NCBI GenBank assembly: GCA_016192035.1
Contig: JACPUW010000033.1
Span: 1-64,000, forward strand
Direction: 5' to 3'
Source: Bacteroidota bacterium
Lineage (GTDB): Bacteria; Bacteroidota; Bacteroidia; CAILMK01; JACPUW01
Length of the DNA: 64,000 nt
In this document: positions 6,038 through 15,250 of the stretch, piece after piece
Position numbering within the stretch: position 1 is the stretch's first letter
Layout of the letters: the number at the start of each line of letters is the position of its first letter
Notes under the pieces: generated by a model
Told to the model about the DNA's origin: nothing
Databases searched by the model: none
Seen by the model: the letters and a program-made list of their open reading frames with translations, nothing else
Position numbers and translations under genes: made by a program

Positions 6038-9000
6038 CTATTTATTAATTAACAATTTACGTTGATGCGTCTCTCCACTTTGGGTTTCAACATTAATCAA
6101 ATAGTTCCCACTTTCCCAAGCAGATGTATTTATAGTAAGGCTGCTGTTTTTTTGCCAATTTTTTTGCCAAACCAAACGGCCTGTGGCATCATGCACCAAA
6201 ACACGGGCTTGTTTAAACTCCGTTTTCCATTCCAAGGTAAAGGCATCATTTGCAGGGTTGGGAAACAAATTTAAGGCTGAACTTGTGTTTTCAGCTTCAA
6301 GTGCTTCGGCTAGATTTGTGTTTTCGTCAAATGGTTCACTGCCTGTTTCAGGTATAAACACATCATGGTTTAGCACAAAGCTGTCATTTACTGCCATCAT
6401 AGCATAATACACTGGTGGTAAAACATCATAGTTGTTGTCAAAATTGAGCAGGTAGCTATACCTTCCTGTATCGGCATGGTGCAGTACACTATCAGTAGCA
6501 TGCCAATATTGCATTACTGAATGCAATTGGCTATAGTTATCGTGAAAGGCTTGTTGGCGTTCGTCGAGCGCAAAAACTTGTGCAATACTGTCTTTAACCT
6601 GATTGAATTCTGTAAACTTACCTTGTGCAAAATACATATCGGCTAAATGATAATGGTAAGTAGGTTGTGTTGGGTGTTTCATAAAGCTATGCAATTGACC
6701 AACGGTGGTAGTTGAATCAGTCATTTTTCCCGCAAGGTACTCTGTTAAGTAACCATTATACTCATACTCAAGCGCTGCTAATTCAGTTAAAAGGGTATCA
6801 CGATAGGTGTAGGTTTCAATTTCACCTTCAATGCTTGTAAAATAAGCCGATGGGAAATTATCGCTTCTATTATTTAGCAACTGCATAACATAAGTGTTTC
6901 GTGAAGCATGTGGATTAGCTATTAATAAATCACGAATTTGCTCTTGGGTGAATGGACCTTCTTTTTGTGCTAATTCAGACAGCACGCGATTACTCAAGTA
7001 AGGCGATGCGGCATTTAATTCATTAAAAACGGTGTTTTTATTAGTGCTTGTTGCTCCATCAATAATGGTAAGAAAATGGTCGGTATTGCCACCATCGGTC
7101 AATTCGGTTTCATCTTCCTTTTTCTCCACCAAAAGTGGCTTTGCGTTCATCATGCCATTTGTCAAAGGTTCAAAATTGGTTCCATAGGTGCCAATTCTGT
7201 TCGGGCAATATTCTGGATGAGATATACCAAGCCTATAAAATGTCGAATTAGTAACTTGATAAGGGTAAAATGTATTTGTCTGTAAAGCTGGTGGCTCATA
7301 CAGATATTCAATACGACTGACCGTATTTTCTGCATTCAAGTTCAGAATCGGACTGGTGTTACCGAATTCATTGTCAGGATACCAAACACCAGGAACTCCC
7401 TGCCTTTCAGCCATCCCTGCATATAAATACCAAACCATGTTCTCGTGGCGTACATCCAAATCATTATAACCATCTACATAATCGTTGCACCTGAAAATCA
7501 AACCAAGTAGGTCATTATCATCACGATTTAAGCCCTGGGCTTGCGAACCAACACGTATGTCATTAAAGTCAGATCGGTAAAACTCATTGAAGGTTTCCCC
7601 TGCATTGCGTATGACCAAACCTGCCGCACCTTCTAAGGATGTATTGCCCAATCCGTTGAAGTGATTTCCTTCGGTATTGAACTTATCACACACATCAAGG
7701 TAAAGTCCATAGGGGTAAAAGGTGGAGCCACCCAATACGGAGATATGCTTCACGTCAAAATTGTTTTTCCGAACCTGGCTTTGAAAGGTTCCATTCAGAT
7801 ATACTCCCTTATAGCACTTTATTTGGCAGTTTTCTATCTTTATTAATCCTTTAGAGCCATTTCCAAAACTCATTACGGCTTGTTGCAAACCGTCAAACTC
7901 AGTTGGGTCAATGTTCGTGCAAGAAGGGAAATTCAAACATCTTTCGTTTATAGTAAAATTGGCGTTTATGGTGTAAATTCCTACTCGCGCATTACTAGGT
8001 GTCATGGCTGTACGTTCTTCTTTAAAAGTGCAACCAATAAATCTTACACCATTTACATCCCACATGGTAACATGTTCTTTTAAAAGTCCTGTAAAATTTA
8101 TATCATTATTGGTAGTAAATGTACAGTTTTTAAAGTAGGATTTATTGTTTACTTCTTGTCCGTTGCTGGCTTTTGGATGGTAGCTCATAAATTCTACATC
8201 CCTTTGGTTGTTTCTAAAAATAGAATTGTTGGCATTTACAAAACCACCACGTGAGTTCCAATTAATATCGCCATTAGATTTAATACCTATAAGGCTTATG
8301 CCAATATGAGCGTTTTCTATGGTGGCGTTATTATTTAAAATAACAACACCTTGGTTTGGCCATATTTGATTTAATGCCACATTTCCTTCAACCCTTATTC
8401 CAGCAAAGGGGCGGCTGCAAGTACTTGTTATTGTGCCACCTTCAACCACGAGTTTGGCTCCGGGTTCAATGGTTAATGTTCTATCAGGTGCCATTTTAAG
8501 CGTTCCTTTTACGGTCATATTATAACCCGTAGGTACAGTAACATCTGAGTAAAATAAACGTACTTCACCATGCGGAATATTTAACAAATCAGCGGATGTG
8601 AGCACAATATTTTTGCTCGGATTTTCAGCCAAATCGCTTTCCCATAAGCCTCTGCCAAAAGTTGAAGCCAATATTTTGCGGTTGCAGTAGTCAATTTTCA
8701 AGTCAGTTACTATGCAAACTGGTAAATCGCGATTGAAGCACTCCCAAGAACTATTAGGGTCTTTGGGGTTTGGATTGTAATAAACACCTATATCAGTTCC
8801 TAAGTACATGCCACCTGTGGCTTCGTCGAGTACACCAACATTAATAGGAAAACGGTGAGAATTGACCCCGTCTATGAGTAAACCGTCATTAATACCTGTA
8901 TAAGTACTTCCACCATCGGAAGAAAAATAGATTCGGTTTGTTTCGTCAGGCACATCAAAACCCCAACCCATTATTACCCAAAAATGATCAGGATTTTGGG

Positions 9001-11065
9001 GATCAACCACTAGGTCAGAAACGGCGGTTTTGCTAAAAGGAAGCCCAGCTGAGATGTCTGTCCATGTAGGATTGGCATCAAATGCATTGTTTGTTTTGAA
9101 AAGTCTTTCTTTCGCAGGTGCGCTGTATTCTTTAAAGTCAAAACCAACATATAGGGTATTAGAGTCTGTTTTGTTGGTGCCTATTGCTTTAATATTGGCT
9201 CCTATCTCAGTGCCATTTAAGTCATTAAAATTTTGAATAAGTTTAAACCAATTATTTTTAGATTTTCTATAAAGTTTCTTTCCATCTTGGGTATAAAAGA
9301 ATCCAAATCCATCTATTGCTAGATCACGTATTGGCCATTTATTGACACTAATTCTCGACCCGAGTGTATCATACCAATTAGCTCCTTTATCTATTGATAT
9401 AAGTAACTTGGGAGAGCTATTAACACCGTACATTGTTTCAATGAATTCGTAGTGGTTAAATATAATTCTACCTCCATCACCAACACTATAATTATCCCAG
9501 TTGCCATCTATAGTGGTATAATAACCCAAATCCTGACATCCGATTGTAATCCAATCCTTATTAGGATTAAAGTCAATACCGTAAATCTGAGTAATATTCA
9601 AGTTTGTTCCGTTAAGATTTGTCCAATTAGTGCCATTATTATATGAAACATTGAGTCCTCCGTCATTTGCACTATATAAAATGTCATTACCTGCTCCATC
9701 ACCAAAAATTTGAATATCACGGGTGTCAGCATGTACCAATACACCATAATCGTATAATTTTGAAAATTTAGTACCGCCATCAGTCGATTTATATTGCACC
9801 ATATTTCCATAATAAATATTACTTGTATCAAATCTTGATATTTCGATGTCATTCATCCAATATCCTTGGCTCGAAGTCATATAAATTGTCTTTTCAAGAG
9901 TACTTTTTCTGCTATGCCAAAGGACACCTTGATTTTTTGAAGTAGAAAACTCATAACTATAAAATGAACCACCTGCAGCCGCAATAAAATTTTGGTTCGC
10001 GGGTGTCACGGCAAGATCAATCCTTTGTTTTAAGTTTTGAAAATTTAAAGATGATGTGATGTTGGTCCAATTAACCCCGTTGTTAGAGCTTTTAAAAACT
10101 TGTGCACCGCCATTACCTAAATTATTGTCAGTGAAGGAGACAAAAATAGTGGATGGGTCAGCAGGTAAAAATTCTAAATCATTAAAAAAGTACGCATCGA
10201 CGGACGGACTTCCAGTTTGCGTATAATCACTAAGAACTAAGTTGAAGTTATTACCGCCATTTGTCGATTTCCATAATTCATTACGATTAAAGGCAAAAAT
10301 AATGTTAGAGTTTGATGGAGAAATATAAACTCCTTGCGATTGGACGATTTTTGTTGGATTGTTAATGTCGTAGGTTAGCCCGGTAGCGTTCCATGTAGGA
10401 TTTGCGGATGATCCATTGGTAGTTTTTAGCACGCCCATTCCATAAGAGGGAATATCATCCAAACCAAAACCTGTTGCTATATAAATGACGTCTTCATCAT
10501 TCGGGTCTATTGCTATGCCTGAAACTCCCATACCTGGAAATCGGGAATCGGTTAAACAAACCCATTCTGGATTTGAAGCTTTTGCATTTGTCGTTCTCCA
10601 TAATCCGCTATTTGGTGCACCTACATAAATGGTATTTCCTGTTGGATCATGAATCATATCAACATGAACCACTTTTAATACTCCTTGGCCTTTTGATGGA
10701 CCGTCATCTGCCCTAGTGAAATTATGTCCAATAAATGACCATGATTCGTTGTAAGCCCCCCCATTACATATATTTGCCATTGATAAAAGTGATGCAAAGC
10801 TTTGGTAGGAAGGTATTAGGCTGTAAGGATTATTTCCTACTTGGCCGGTTCGTGGAGACCAATATTTGACCCAACGTGCAAATTGTTTATAGCCTGAGCC
10901 TTTTACGGTGTCAAGGTTCAATGAATCGTAATAATGTTGAACTTCATCAGCAATTGCAAAAAAGTTAATCGTTGAATCATGTGAGATTTTCACATAATCC
11001 AGTGCCTGACCAATTAAAGTATTTGTTATAAGGACAAGCATTGAAATTAGAGTAATTTTAAACAT
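6038..11065 (-). CDS. Giant secreted protein: VPS10/BNR propeller, beta-helix, T9SS domain
   Basis: A 1675-residue protein. It has a signal peptide (MFKITLISMLVLITNTLIGQ), then about 700 residues of BNR/sortilin-type repeats with the hallmark S-T-N-G-G or S-S-D-G-G turns (LWKSTNGGNNFNLV, VFKSSNNGVNWTN, YKSTDGGTKFSKL, YFSSDGGSTYTGI). Next comes a region of about 350 residues that starts with a deposited-hairpin motif (TLTIEPGAKLVVEGGTI) and continues as a right-handed beta-helix rich in N-N-x-I steps. A helical tail region follows (TELAALEYEYNGYLTEYLAG), then a type A sorting domain beginning NLFPNPANDAFTLEW and ending HQRKLLINK. Such proteins are exported by the T9SS and attached to the surface or released; roles in adhesion or glycan binding are common guesses, not shown here. 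It is probably the first gene of the secreted-protein run. Confidence 0.85.
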   Translation of the reverse strand: MFKITLISMLVLITNTLIGQALDYVKISHDSTINFFAIADEVQHYYDSLNLDTVKGSGYKQFARWVKYWSPRTGQVGNNPYSLIPSYQSFASLLSMANICNGGAYNESWSFIGHNFTRADDGPSKGQGVLKVVHVDMIHDPTGNTIYVGAPNSGLWRTTNAKASNPEWVCLTDSRFPGMGVSGIAIDPNDEDVIYIATGFGLDDIPSYGMGVLKTTNGSSANPTWNATGLTYDINNPTKIVQSQGVYISPSNSNIIFAFNRNELWKSTNGGNNFNLVLSDYTQTGSPSVDAYFFNDLEFLPADPSTIFVSFTDNNLGNGGAQVFKSSNNGVNWTNITSSLNFQNLKQRIDLAVTPANQNFIAAAGGSFYSYEFSTSKNQGVLWHSRKSTLEKTIYMTSSQGYWMNDIEISRFDTSNIYYGNMVQYKSTDGGTKFSKLYDYGVLVHADTRDIQIFGDGAGNDILYSANDGGLNVSYNNGTNWTNLNGTNLNITQIYGIDFNPNKDWITIGCQDLGYYTTIDGNWDNYSVGDGGRIIFNHYEFIETMYGVNSSPKLLISIDKGANWYDTLGSRISVNKWPIRDLAIDGFGFFYTQDGKKLYRKSKNNWFKLIQNFNDLNGTEIGANIKAIGTNKTDSNTLYVGFDFKEYSAPAKERLFKTNNAFDANPTWTDISAGLPFSKTAVSDLVVDPQNPDHFWVIMGWGFDVPDETNRIYFSSDGGSTYTGINDGLLIDGVNSHRFPINVGVLDEATGGMYLGTDIGVYYNPNPKDPNSSWECFNRDLPVCIVTDLKIDYCNRKILASTFGRGLWESDLAENPSKNIVLTSADLLNIPHGEVRLFYSDVTVPTGYNMTVKGTLKMAPDRTLTIEPGAKLVVEGGTITSTCSRPFAGIRVEGNVALNQIWPNQGVVILNNNATIENAHIGISLIGIKSNGDINWNSRGGFVNANNSIFRNNQRDVEFMSYHPKASNGQEVNNKSYFKNCTFTTNNDINFTGLLKEHVTMWDVNGVRFIGCTFKEERTAMTPSNARVGIYTINANFTINERCLNFPSCTNIDPTEFDGLQQAVMSFGNGSKGLIKIENCQIKCYKGVYLNGTFQSQVRKNNFDVKHISVLGGSTFYPYGLYLDVCDKFNTEGNHFNGLGNTSLEGAAGLVIRNAGETFNEFYRSDFNDIRVGSQAQGLNRDDNDLLGLIFRCNDYVDGYNDLDVRHENMVWYLYAGMAERQGVPGVWYPDNEFGNTSPILNLNAENTVSRIEYLYEPPALQTNTFYPYQVTNSTFYRLGISHPEYCPNRIGTYGTNFEPLTNGMMNAKPLLVEKKEDETELTDGGNTDHFLTIIDGATSTNKNTVFNELNAASPYLSNRVLSELAQKEGPFTQEQIRDLLIANPHASRNTYVMQLLNNRSDNFPSAYFTSIEGEIETYTYRDTLLTELAALEYEYNGYLTEYLAGKMTDSTTTVGQLHSFMKHPTQPTYHYHLADMYFAQGKFTEFNQVKDSIAQVFALDERQQAFHDNYSQLHSVMQYWHATDSVLHHADTGRYSYLLNFDNNYDVLPPVYYAMMAVNDSFVLNHDVFIPETGSEPFDENTNLAEALEAENTSSALNLFPNPANDAFTLEWKTEFKQARVLVHDATGRLVWQKNWQKNSSLTINTSAWESGNYLINVETQSGETHQRKLLINK

Positions 11066-11521
11066 TTCGATTAGTTTTTATAGGTGGTTTAAAAAGTTAT
11101 ACTGGATTAAAATGAATTACAATTCCCATAGTTGTTATCGAAGCGCCCCAAACTCTATTATGGTAATCTCTTGTTCATAGTTTTGTGTTTAATCTATTGG
11201 TTAATTTTTCCTTTCATGTACTAAATTAGCTATTTAAGCACCAAATACCATCATGCAAAAGGCCTTCATTGCGTGTTCATTCCATGAACCCATGTTGTTT
11301 TTTTTTGCACTAGCATTCCAATCGTTGGTTATTTCAAGCTTACTTCCAATTGTAAATGCAATAGTGAAGATATCAGTACTAGAAGATATGTGTCATAATC
11401 TTAAATTTTTATTTGAAAAACAAATATAGAGCGATCAATGGACATTGGTACCCATTCAATGAAATTAATTTTAAAAGAACATGAAAACCACACCCAGGCT
11501 TGCAAAATAACCATTTTTTCC
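11066..11521. other. AT-rich intergenic region
   Basis: There are 456 bases without a supported gene. It holds one full -7 match on the minus strand at 11421-11428 and a long T run near 11299. If that box is used, the giant gene would have a leader of about 350 bases. I see no riboswitch or RNA gene. Confidence 0.5.
11421..11428 (-). promoter_or_regulatory. Possible -7 box (TATATTTG) for the secreted-protein run
   Basis: TATATTTG on the minus strand. It is the only full TAnnTTTG match seen between the methyltransferase gene and the giant secreted-protein gene. It is far (about 355 bases) from the ATG, so the assignment is weak. Confidence 0.3.
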
Positions 11522-12532
11522 TTAACCTATCGCCGCCTTCAACACCCTGGGTGGGTACTGCATGGCCTTTTCGGCTATGGCGGCTATGTGTTCAGGAGTG
11601 GTGCCGCAGCAGCCACCCACCACATTTACCAGTCCCAGCTTTAGGTACTCCTCTATTTGTTCCGCCATGTGCTCCGGGCCCTCGTCATACTGGCCAAACT
11701 CATTGGGCAACCCCGCATTGGGATACGCACTTACGGCAAAAGGAGATTGCCTGTCAAGCACTTGTAGGTAGGGCAACAACTGCCGGGCCCCCAGCGCACA
11801 GTTAAAACCCACGCTCAGCAGCGGCATGTGCATCACCGATATCAAAAATGCCTCCGCCGTTTGGCCTGATAGGGTCCTCCCGCTGGCATCGGTTATCGTG
11901 CCCGACACCATCACCGGCAGCGCCGTTCCCAGCCCGGCCTGCACCTCGTCTATGGCATATAGCGCCGCCTTGGCGTTTAGGGTATCAAAAACCGTTTCCA
12001 CCAGCAGTATATCCACGCCACCCGCTATAAGCCCTTGTACCTGTTCGCTATATGCCATCTTTAGCGCGTCAAACCCTATGGCCCTAAACCCCGGGTTGTT
12101 CACATCGGGCGACATGCTCGCCGTCCGGTTCGTGGGGCCTATTGCACCCGCCACATACAGCGGCCTGCCTATGCCTCCGGCTTCCAGCCCATCGGCCACC
12201 CCACGCGCCAAACGCGCCGACTCCACGTTCAGGTCCATCACAGCCCACTCCAGGCCATAGTCCGCCTGGGCCACCCGTGTGCTGCTAAACGTGTTGGTTT
12301 CCACTATGTCAGCACCTGCCAGGAAGTAAGCCCGGTGTATATCTGCTATTATTTGGGGCTGGGTCAGTGTCAACAGGTCATTGTTGCCTTTCAGCAATTT
12401 TTCGTGCCCGGCAAACCTATCGCCCCTAAAGTCCTGCTCATCAAGCGGGTGGCGCTGTATCATGGTGCCCATGGCCCCGTCCAGCACCACTATCCGCTCG
12501 CGCAGCAGTTGCCGCAGTTGCGCTGTTTTCAT
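11522..12532 (-). CDS. metH: Homocysteine S-methyltransferase module (MetH N-terminal unit)
   Basis: A 336-residue protein matching the first domain of cobalamin-dependent methionine synthase: [18 protein letters not shown] at the start, [20 protein letters not shown], then [20 protein letters not shown]. The zinc ligands for homocysteine are present as the Cys of FNCALGA and the Cys pair of [11 protein letters not shown]. Full MetH proteins have about 1,200 residues with folate, cobalamin and activation domains; this gene ends right after the homocysteine domain. In several Bacteroidota metH is split, with the second part adjacent; here no such gene flanks it, so a partner must lie elsewhere. 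The start is the ATG at 12532 ([14 protein letters not shown]), which fits MetH better than the upstream in-frame codon. It is divergent from the MepA-like gene, and no B12 or SAM riboswitch is visible in the 137-base gap. Confidence 0.87.
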   Translation of the reverse strand: MKTAQLRQLLRERIVVLDGAMGTMIQRHPLDEQDFRGDRFAGHEKLLKGNNDLLTLTQPQIIADIHRAYFLAGADIVETNTFSSTRVAQADYGLEWAVMDLNVESARLARGVADGLEAGGIGRPLYVAGAIGPTNRTASMSPDVNNPGFRAIGFDALKMAYSEQVQGLIAGGVDILLVETVFDTLNAKAALYAIDEVQAGLGTALPVMVSGTITDASGRTLSGQTAEAFLISVMHMPLLSVGFNCALGARQLLPYLQVLDRQSPFAVSAYPNAGLPNEFGQYDEGPEHMAEQIEEYLKLGLVNVVGGCCGTTPEHIAAIAEKAMQYPPRVLKAAIG

Positions 12533-12669
12533 GTGGCAAAGAAAGGGCCCAATTTCCCTTGTGGTATTTTGCTCAAACACCACATGCCGGGTTTTGTTGG
12601 AAAATTGTTACATGCGCGCTCCACGGCTTTCCTAAACTTGTGCGGTGTATTGGCGCTAACAGGCATAGC

Positions 12670-13740
12670 ATGAGTAAAAATAAAAAACGGTACCAGCACC
12701 TTGGGTCAAGGTGGCTCGCATCCCCATGGCCTCTCGTTTTGGGTTTGGTCATGATTGCGGTCTATTTCTCCCTGGGCGAAATCATAAAATGGGTTTTGCC
12801 CTACACCAAGTACTACTACATGCCAGGTTTTGTGGCCGAAATGGCGGCCAACCAAATCCGCCCCGATATATCATACCCCGTGTCATCGTGGTTTGATATG
12901 AAAGGTATTGGCCGAATAGTCCTTATTCCATACTACGTGCTCATAGGATACTTGGTGGTACTGGCCCACCTACTAGCCAAGCCTTTCTACAAGTATCTGT
13001 TCGCCACGGCTTTGGCAGCCATTGTTTTCCTAAGGGTATTTCCGGGTACCCTCTTGTTGTTCCAGCCCACCACAGAGAGCGTGGCACTGGGCAAGCCATC
13101 AAAAGGCAGCCTGGAATCAGGAAAGCGCATGGCCTACTCTGGCAAGGGATACATCACCTACAGCTTTGCGGCATTCCTGGCCGGGCGCACCTACGTGCAT
13201 GGGCAAGTGCACAGTGCCCTTGTTCAAGCCTTTGAACAGCTCGGCACCGAATACCATGACTGGCGCTTTGTGCTGGGCGATGCCAGTTTGCGCCACGGAG
13301 GCCCCATGTCTTTTCAAGCCGAAAAACAAAACGGTATGCAGGTGGACATTATGCTGCCCCTCTATCATGAAAACAAACCCTATCGAGGGCTTTGGTGTAC
13401 CAATTTCTGGAACTACGGCCTGGAAATGTCAGATGACGGCACCCTGAACGGCAAGCAAGTGGATTATGCCGTGCTGGGCCGTATGCTGGCCGCCATGTAC
13501 GCGGCGGCCCAAGCAAACGGCCTGGTGGTCCAAAAAATCGAAATGCATCCCGATGTCAAGCGCAATCTATTGGGAAAGAATATCATATCCCTAATAAAAG
13601 ATGTGCTGGGCCATGAGGTAAGGCGCGATTCCAAAGCCCCTCCGGCATACTTCACGGTTACTTTCGCACCATCACCTGCCAAAGGCAGCTTCCTCAACAG
13701 GGTGCTGGGGGGTGAAAAGCGCGAACGAAATGCTCCCTAA
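12670..13740 (+). CDS. MepA-like membrane protein lacking zinc ligands
   Basis: A 356-residue protein. Two or three hydrophobic segments (about residues 20-40, 84-101 and 109-131) precede a domain related to the penicillin-insensitive murein endopeptidase MepA (peptidase M74). Landmarks align in order: a G-D-x-S-x-R-x-G-G-P-M stretch (GDASLRHGGPM, residues 203-213), the NGMQVDI stretch at 221-227 in place of MepA's H-Q-x-G-L-D-x-D-I, and IEMHPDVKRNLL (290-301) in place of IFVHPAIKQ. However, the metal-binding histidines of the first motif are replaced (SFQAEKQ), and the final H-x-H-F-H-V motif is replaced by PPAYFTVTF. A zinc peptidase activity is therefore unlikely; peptidoglycan binding or a structural role is an inference. 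The next gene starts inside its end, so translation is probably coupled. Confidence 0.7.
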   Translation: MSKNKKRYQHLGSRWLASPWPLVLGLVMIAVYFSLGEIIKWVLPYTKYYYMPGFVAEMAANQIRPDISYPVSSWFDMKGIGRIVLIPYYVLIGYLVVLAHLLAKPFYKYLFATALAAIVFLRVFPGTLLLFQPTTESVALGKPSKGSLESGKRMAYSGKGYITYSFAAFLAGRTYVHGQVHSALVQAFEQLGTEYHDWRFVLGDASLRHGGPMSFQAEKQNGMQVDIMLPLYHENKPYRGLWCTNFWNYGLEMSDDGTLNGKQVDYAVLGRMLAAMYAAAQANGLVVQKIEMHPDVKRNLLGKNIISLIKDVLGHEVRRDSKAPPAYFTVTFAPSPAKGSFLNRVLGGEKRERNAP

Positions 13741-15250
13741 ACACGCACTGGCCCTAGCCCTGCTGCTCTTTTTGGGTTTGTTTGCCCAGCTGGGACGCTC
13801 CCCCCTGGGGCATGAAGAACCACGCCGGGCGCTCATTGCCCTGGAAATCCTATATGGTCACCAAGGGCTCCAACCTACCGTGCACGGCGAGCCATACTAT
13901 CGCAAGCCGCCACTTTACAACCTGCTCATAGCCGCATGTTACAAATTCACCGGTAGCACACATGCTTGGGCCACCCGCCTGCCTTCCGTCTTGTCATTTC
14001 TGGCACTGGCCCTGTGCATCTACTTCTTTTGCAGGCATTACCTAGCCACACAAACATCGGCCCTGGCCGCCATACTGTTTCTGTCATGTGCCGATTTGTT
14101 GCTGTATTACAGCAGGCTGGCAGAGATGGACCTTTTTTATGCCCTCATTTCCTTTCCAGTCCTTGTATTGCCCTGGCACTACCTGCAGCAGCAAAAGACC
14201 TGGGCATTCTATCTGGTCCCCGCTTTTTTTGCCGGTCTTGGCTTTATGGCCAAAGGGTTTCCTTCCATTGCACTATACGGCATATCGGTAGCTACCGCCA
14301 TAATGCTCCACCGCCGGCCCCACCTCTTGCTGTCATTCAAGTGGCTGCCCGCCATTGTGTTGTTCTCCATCCCTCTCTGTGTGTATTTCTATCCCCAGTA
14401 TGCCAGTGGCACATTCGCCAATTCACTCCAGGTACTCTTTAGCGAATCGGCCAACAGGACCATCAAAAGTGGCCTTGGGCCCCGGTTATGGCACCTCCTT
14501 TGGTTCCCCCTCGACACGGTCAAGGGGCTGCTGCCCATTTCCCTCGCCCTAATTGGGTTTAGAAAAAAGTTCTTGGGCAACCCTTTGGTCCGTGCAGCCT
14601 TCTGGCTGTTCCTGGCCAACTACCTGTTGTACTTGATATCGCCCGGCGCACGCCTGCGATATGTCTATATGCTCTTTCCCTTGATTTGCATGGCAGCTTC
14701 CTACGTTCTATGGCAGGCCAGGCCCACCCACCTGGTTTGGGCACACCGCGTGCTCAGGCATTTGGCCTGCACCATGGTAGCCTTGCTCGGCGCACTGTTG
14801 GTTTTTTTCGCCCAGCCATATCCTTTTGCCATTGCCGCCATGCCAGTGGCTGCCTTTCTAATTTGGGGTTTGAGGGTTCCCCAGCCCATTTCCATAGCCT
14901 CATTGGCACTGGTTTGTTTGCTCTTGGGCAGGATTGGTTTTGACCATGCCGCTGCCCAGCCCCAAGTGGCCATGCGCGACCGCGCCTACCTAGAGGCCAT
15001 CAGTGCCCGCCAGCTACACCAGCTACTGGGCCACAGGCCATTATATATAAACACCAGGGCGGAACGCTTCTTTACTTTTTCGCATGAATATACCAGGTTG
15101 TCCCATCGTGTTATTCCATATGGGTTTGATTTCCAAGATCCTAATGGGGTATATTTGGTGCCCAAAGGACATGGGCCCAAGGGGTCAAGCCCCCTGGCCA
15201 ATTTTGACATAGGGCCCGAAAAAGGTTTTGAACTAATTGAACTACCATGA
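13730..15250 (+). CDS. GT39/ArnT-like membrane glycosyltransferase
   Basis: A polytopic membrane protein of about 506 residues with some ten or more hydrophobic segments. The first loop has HEEPRRALIALEIL and then GEPYYRKPPLYNLLIA, typical of GT-C fold enzymes of the PMT/ArnT type, where an acidic residue after the first membrane span is catalytic. A later LAEMDLFYALIS loop fits the second acidic site. These enzymes move a sugar from a polyprenyl-phosphate donor to lipid, glycan or protein on the outer face of the inner membrane. The acceptor cannot be told. The ATG at 13730 is preferred to a GTG six codons upstream. It overlaps the MepA-like gene by 11 bases, and the DNA methyltransferase gene overlaps its stop by 4 bases (ATGA), so the three genes look like one operon. 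Confidence 0.8.
   Translation: MLPKHALALALLLFLGLFAQLGRSPLGHEEPRRALIALEILYGHQGLQPTVHGEPYYRKPPLYNLLIAACYKFTGSTHAWATRLPSVLSFLALALCIYFFCRHYLATQTSALAAILFLSCADLLLYYSRLAEMDLFYALISFPVLVLPWHYLQQQKTWAFYLVPAFFAGLGFMAKGFPSIALYGISVATAIMLHRRPHLLLSFKWLPAIVLFSIPLCVYFYPQYASGTFANSLQVLFSESANRTIKSGLGPRLWHLLWFPLDTVKGLLPISLALIGFRKKFLGNPLVRAAFWLFLANYLLYLISPGARLRYVYMLFPLICMAASYVLWQARPTHLVWAHRVLRHLACTMVALLGALLVFFAQPYPFAIAAMPVAAFLIWGLRVPQPISIASLALVCLLLGRIGFDHAAAQPQVAMRDRAYLEAISARQLHQLLGHRPLYINTRAERFFTFSHEYTRLSHRVIPYGFDFQDPNGVYLVPKGHGPKGSSPLANFDIGPEKGFELIELP

Noticed and set aside
12559-12669. Upstream extension of the MepA-like protein
   Set aside because: The extra 37 residues overlap the divergent metH start and have no similarity to the family; the ATG at 12670 is better.
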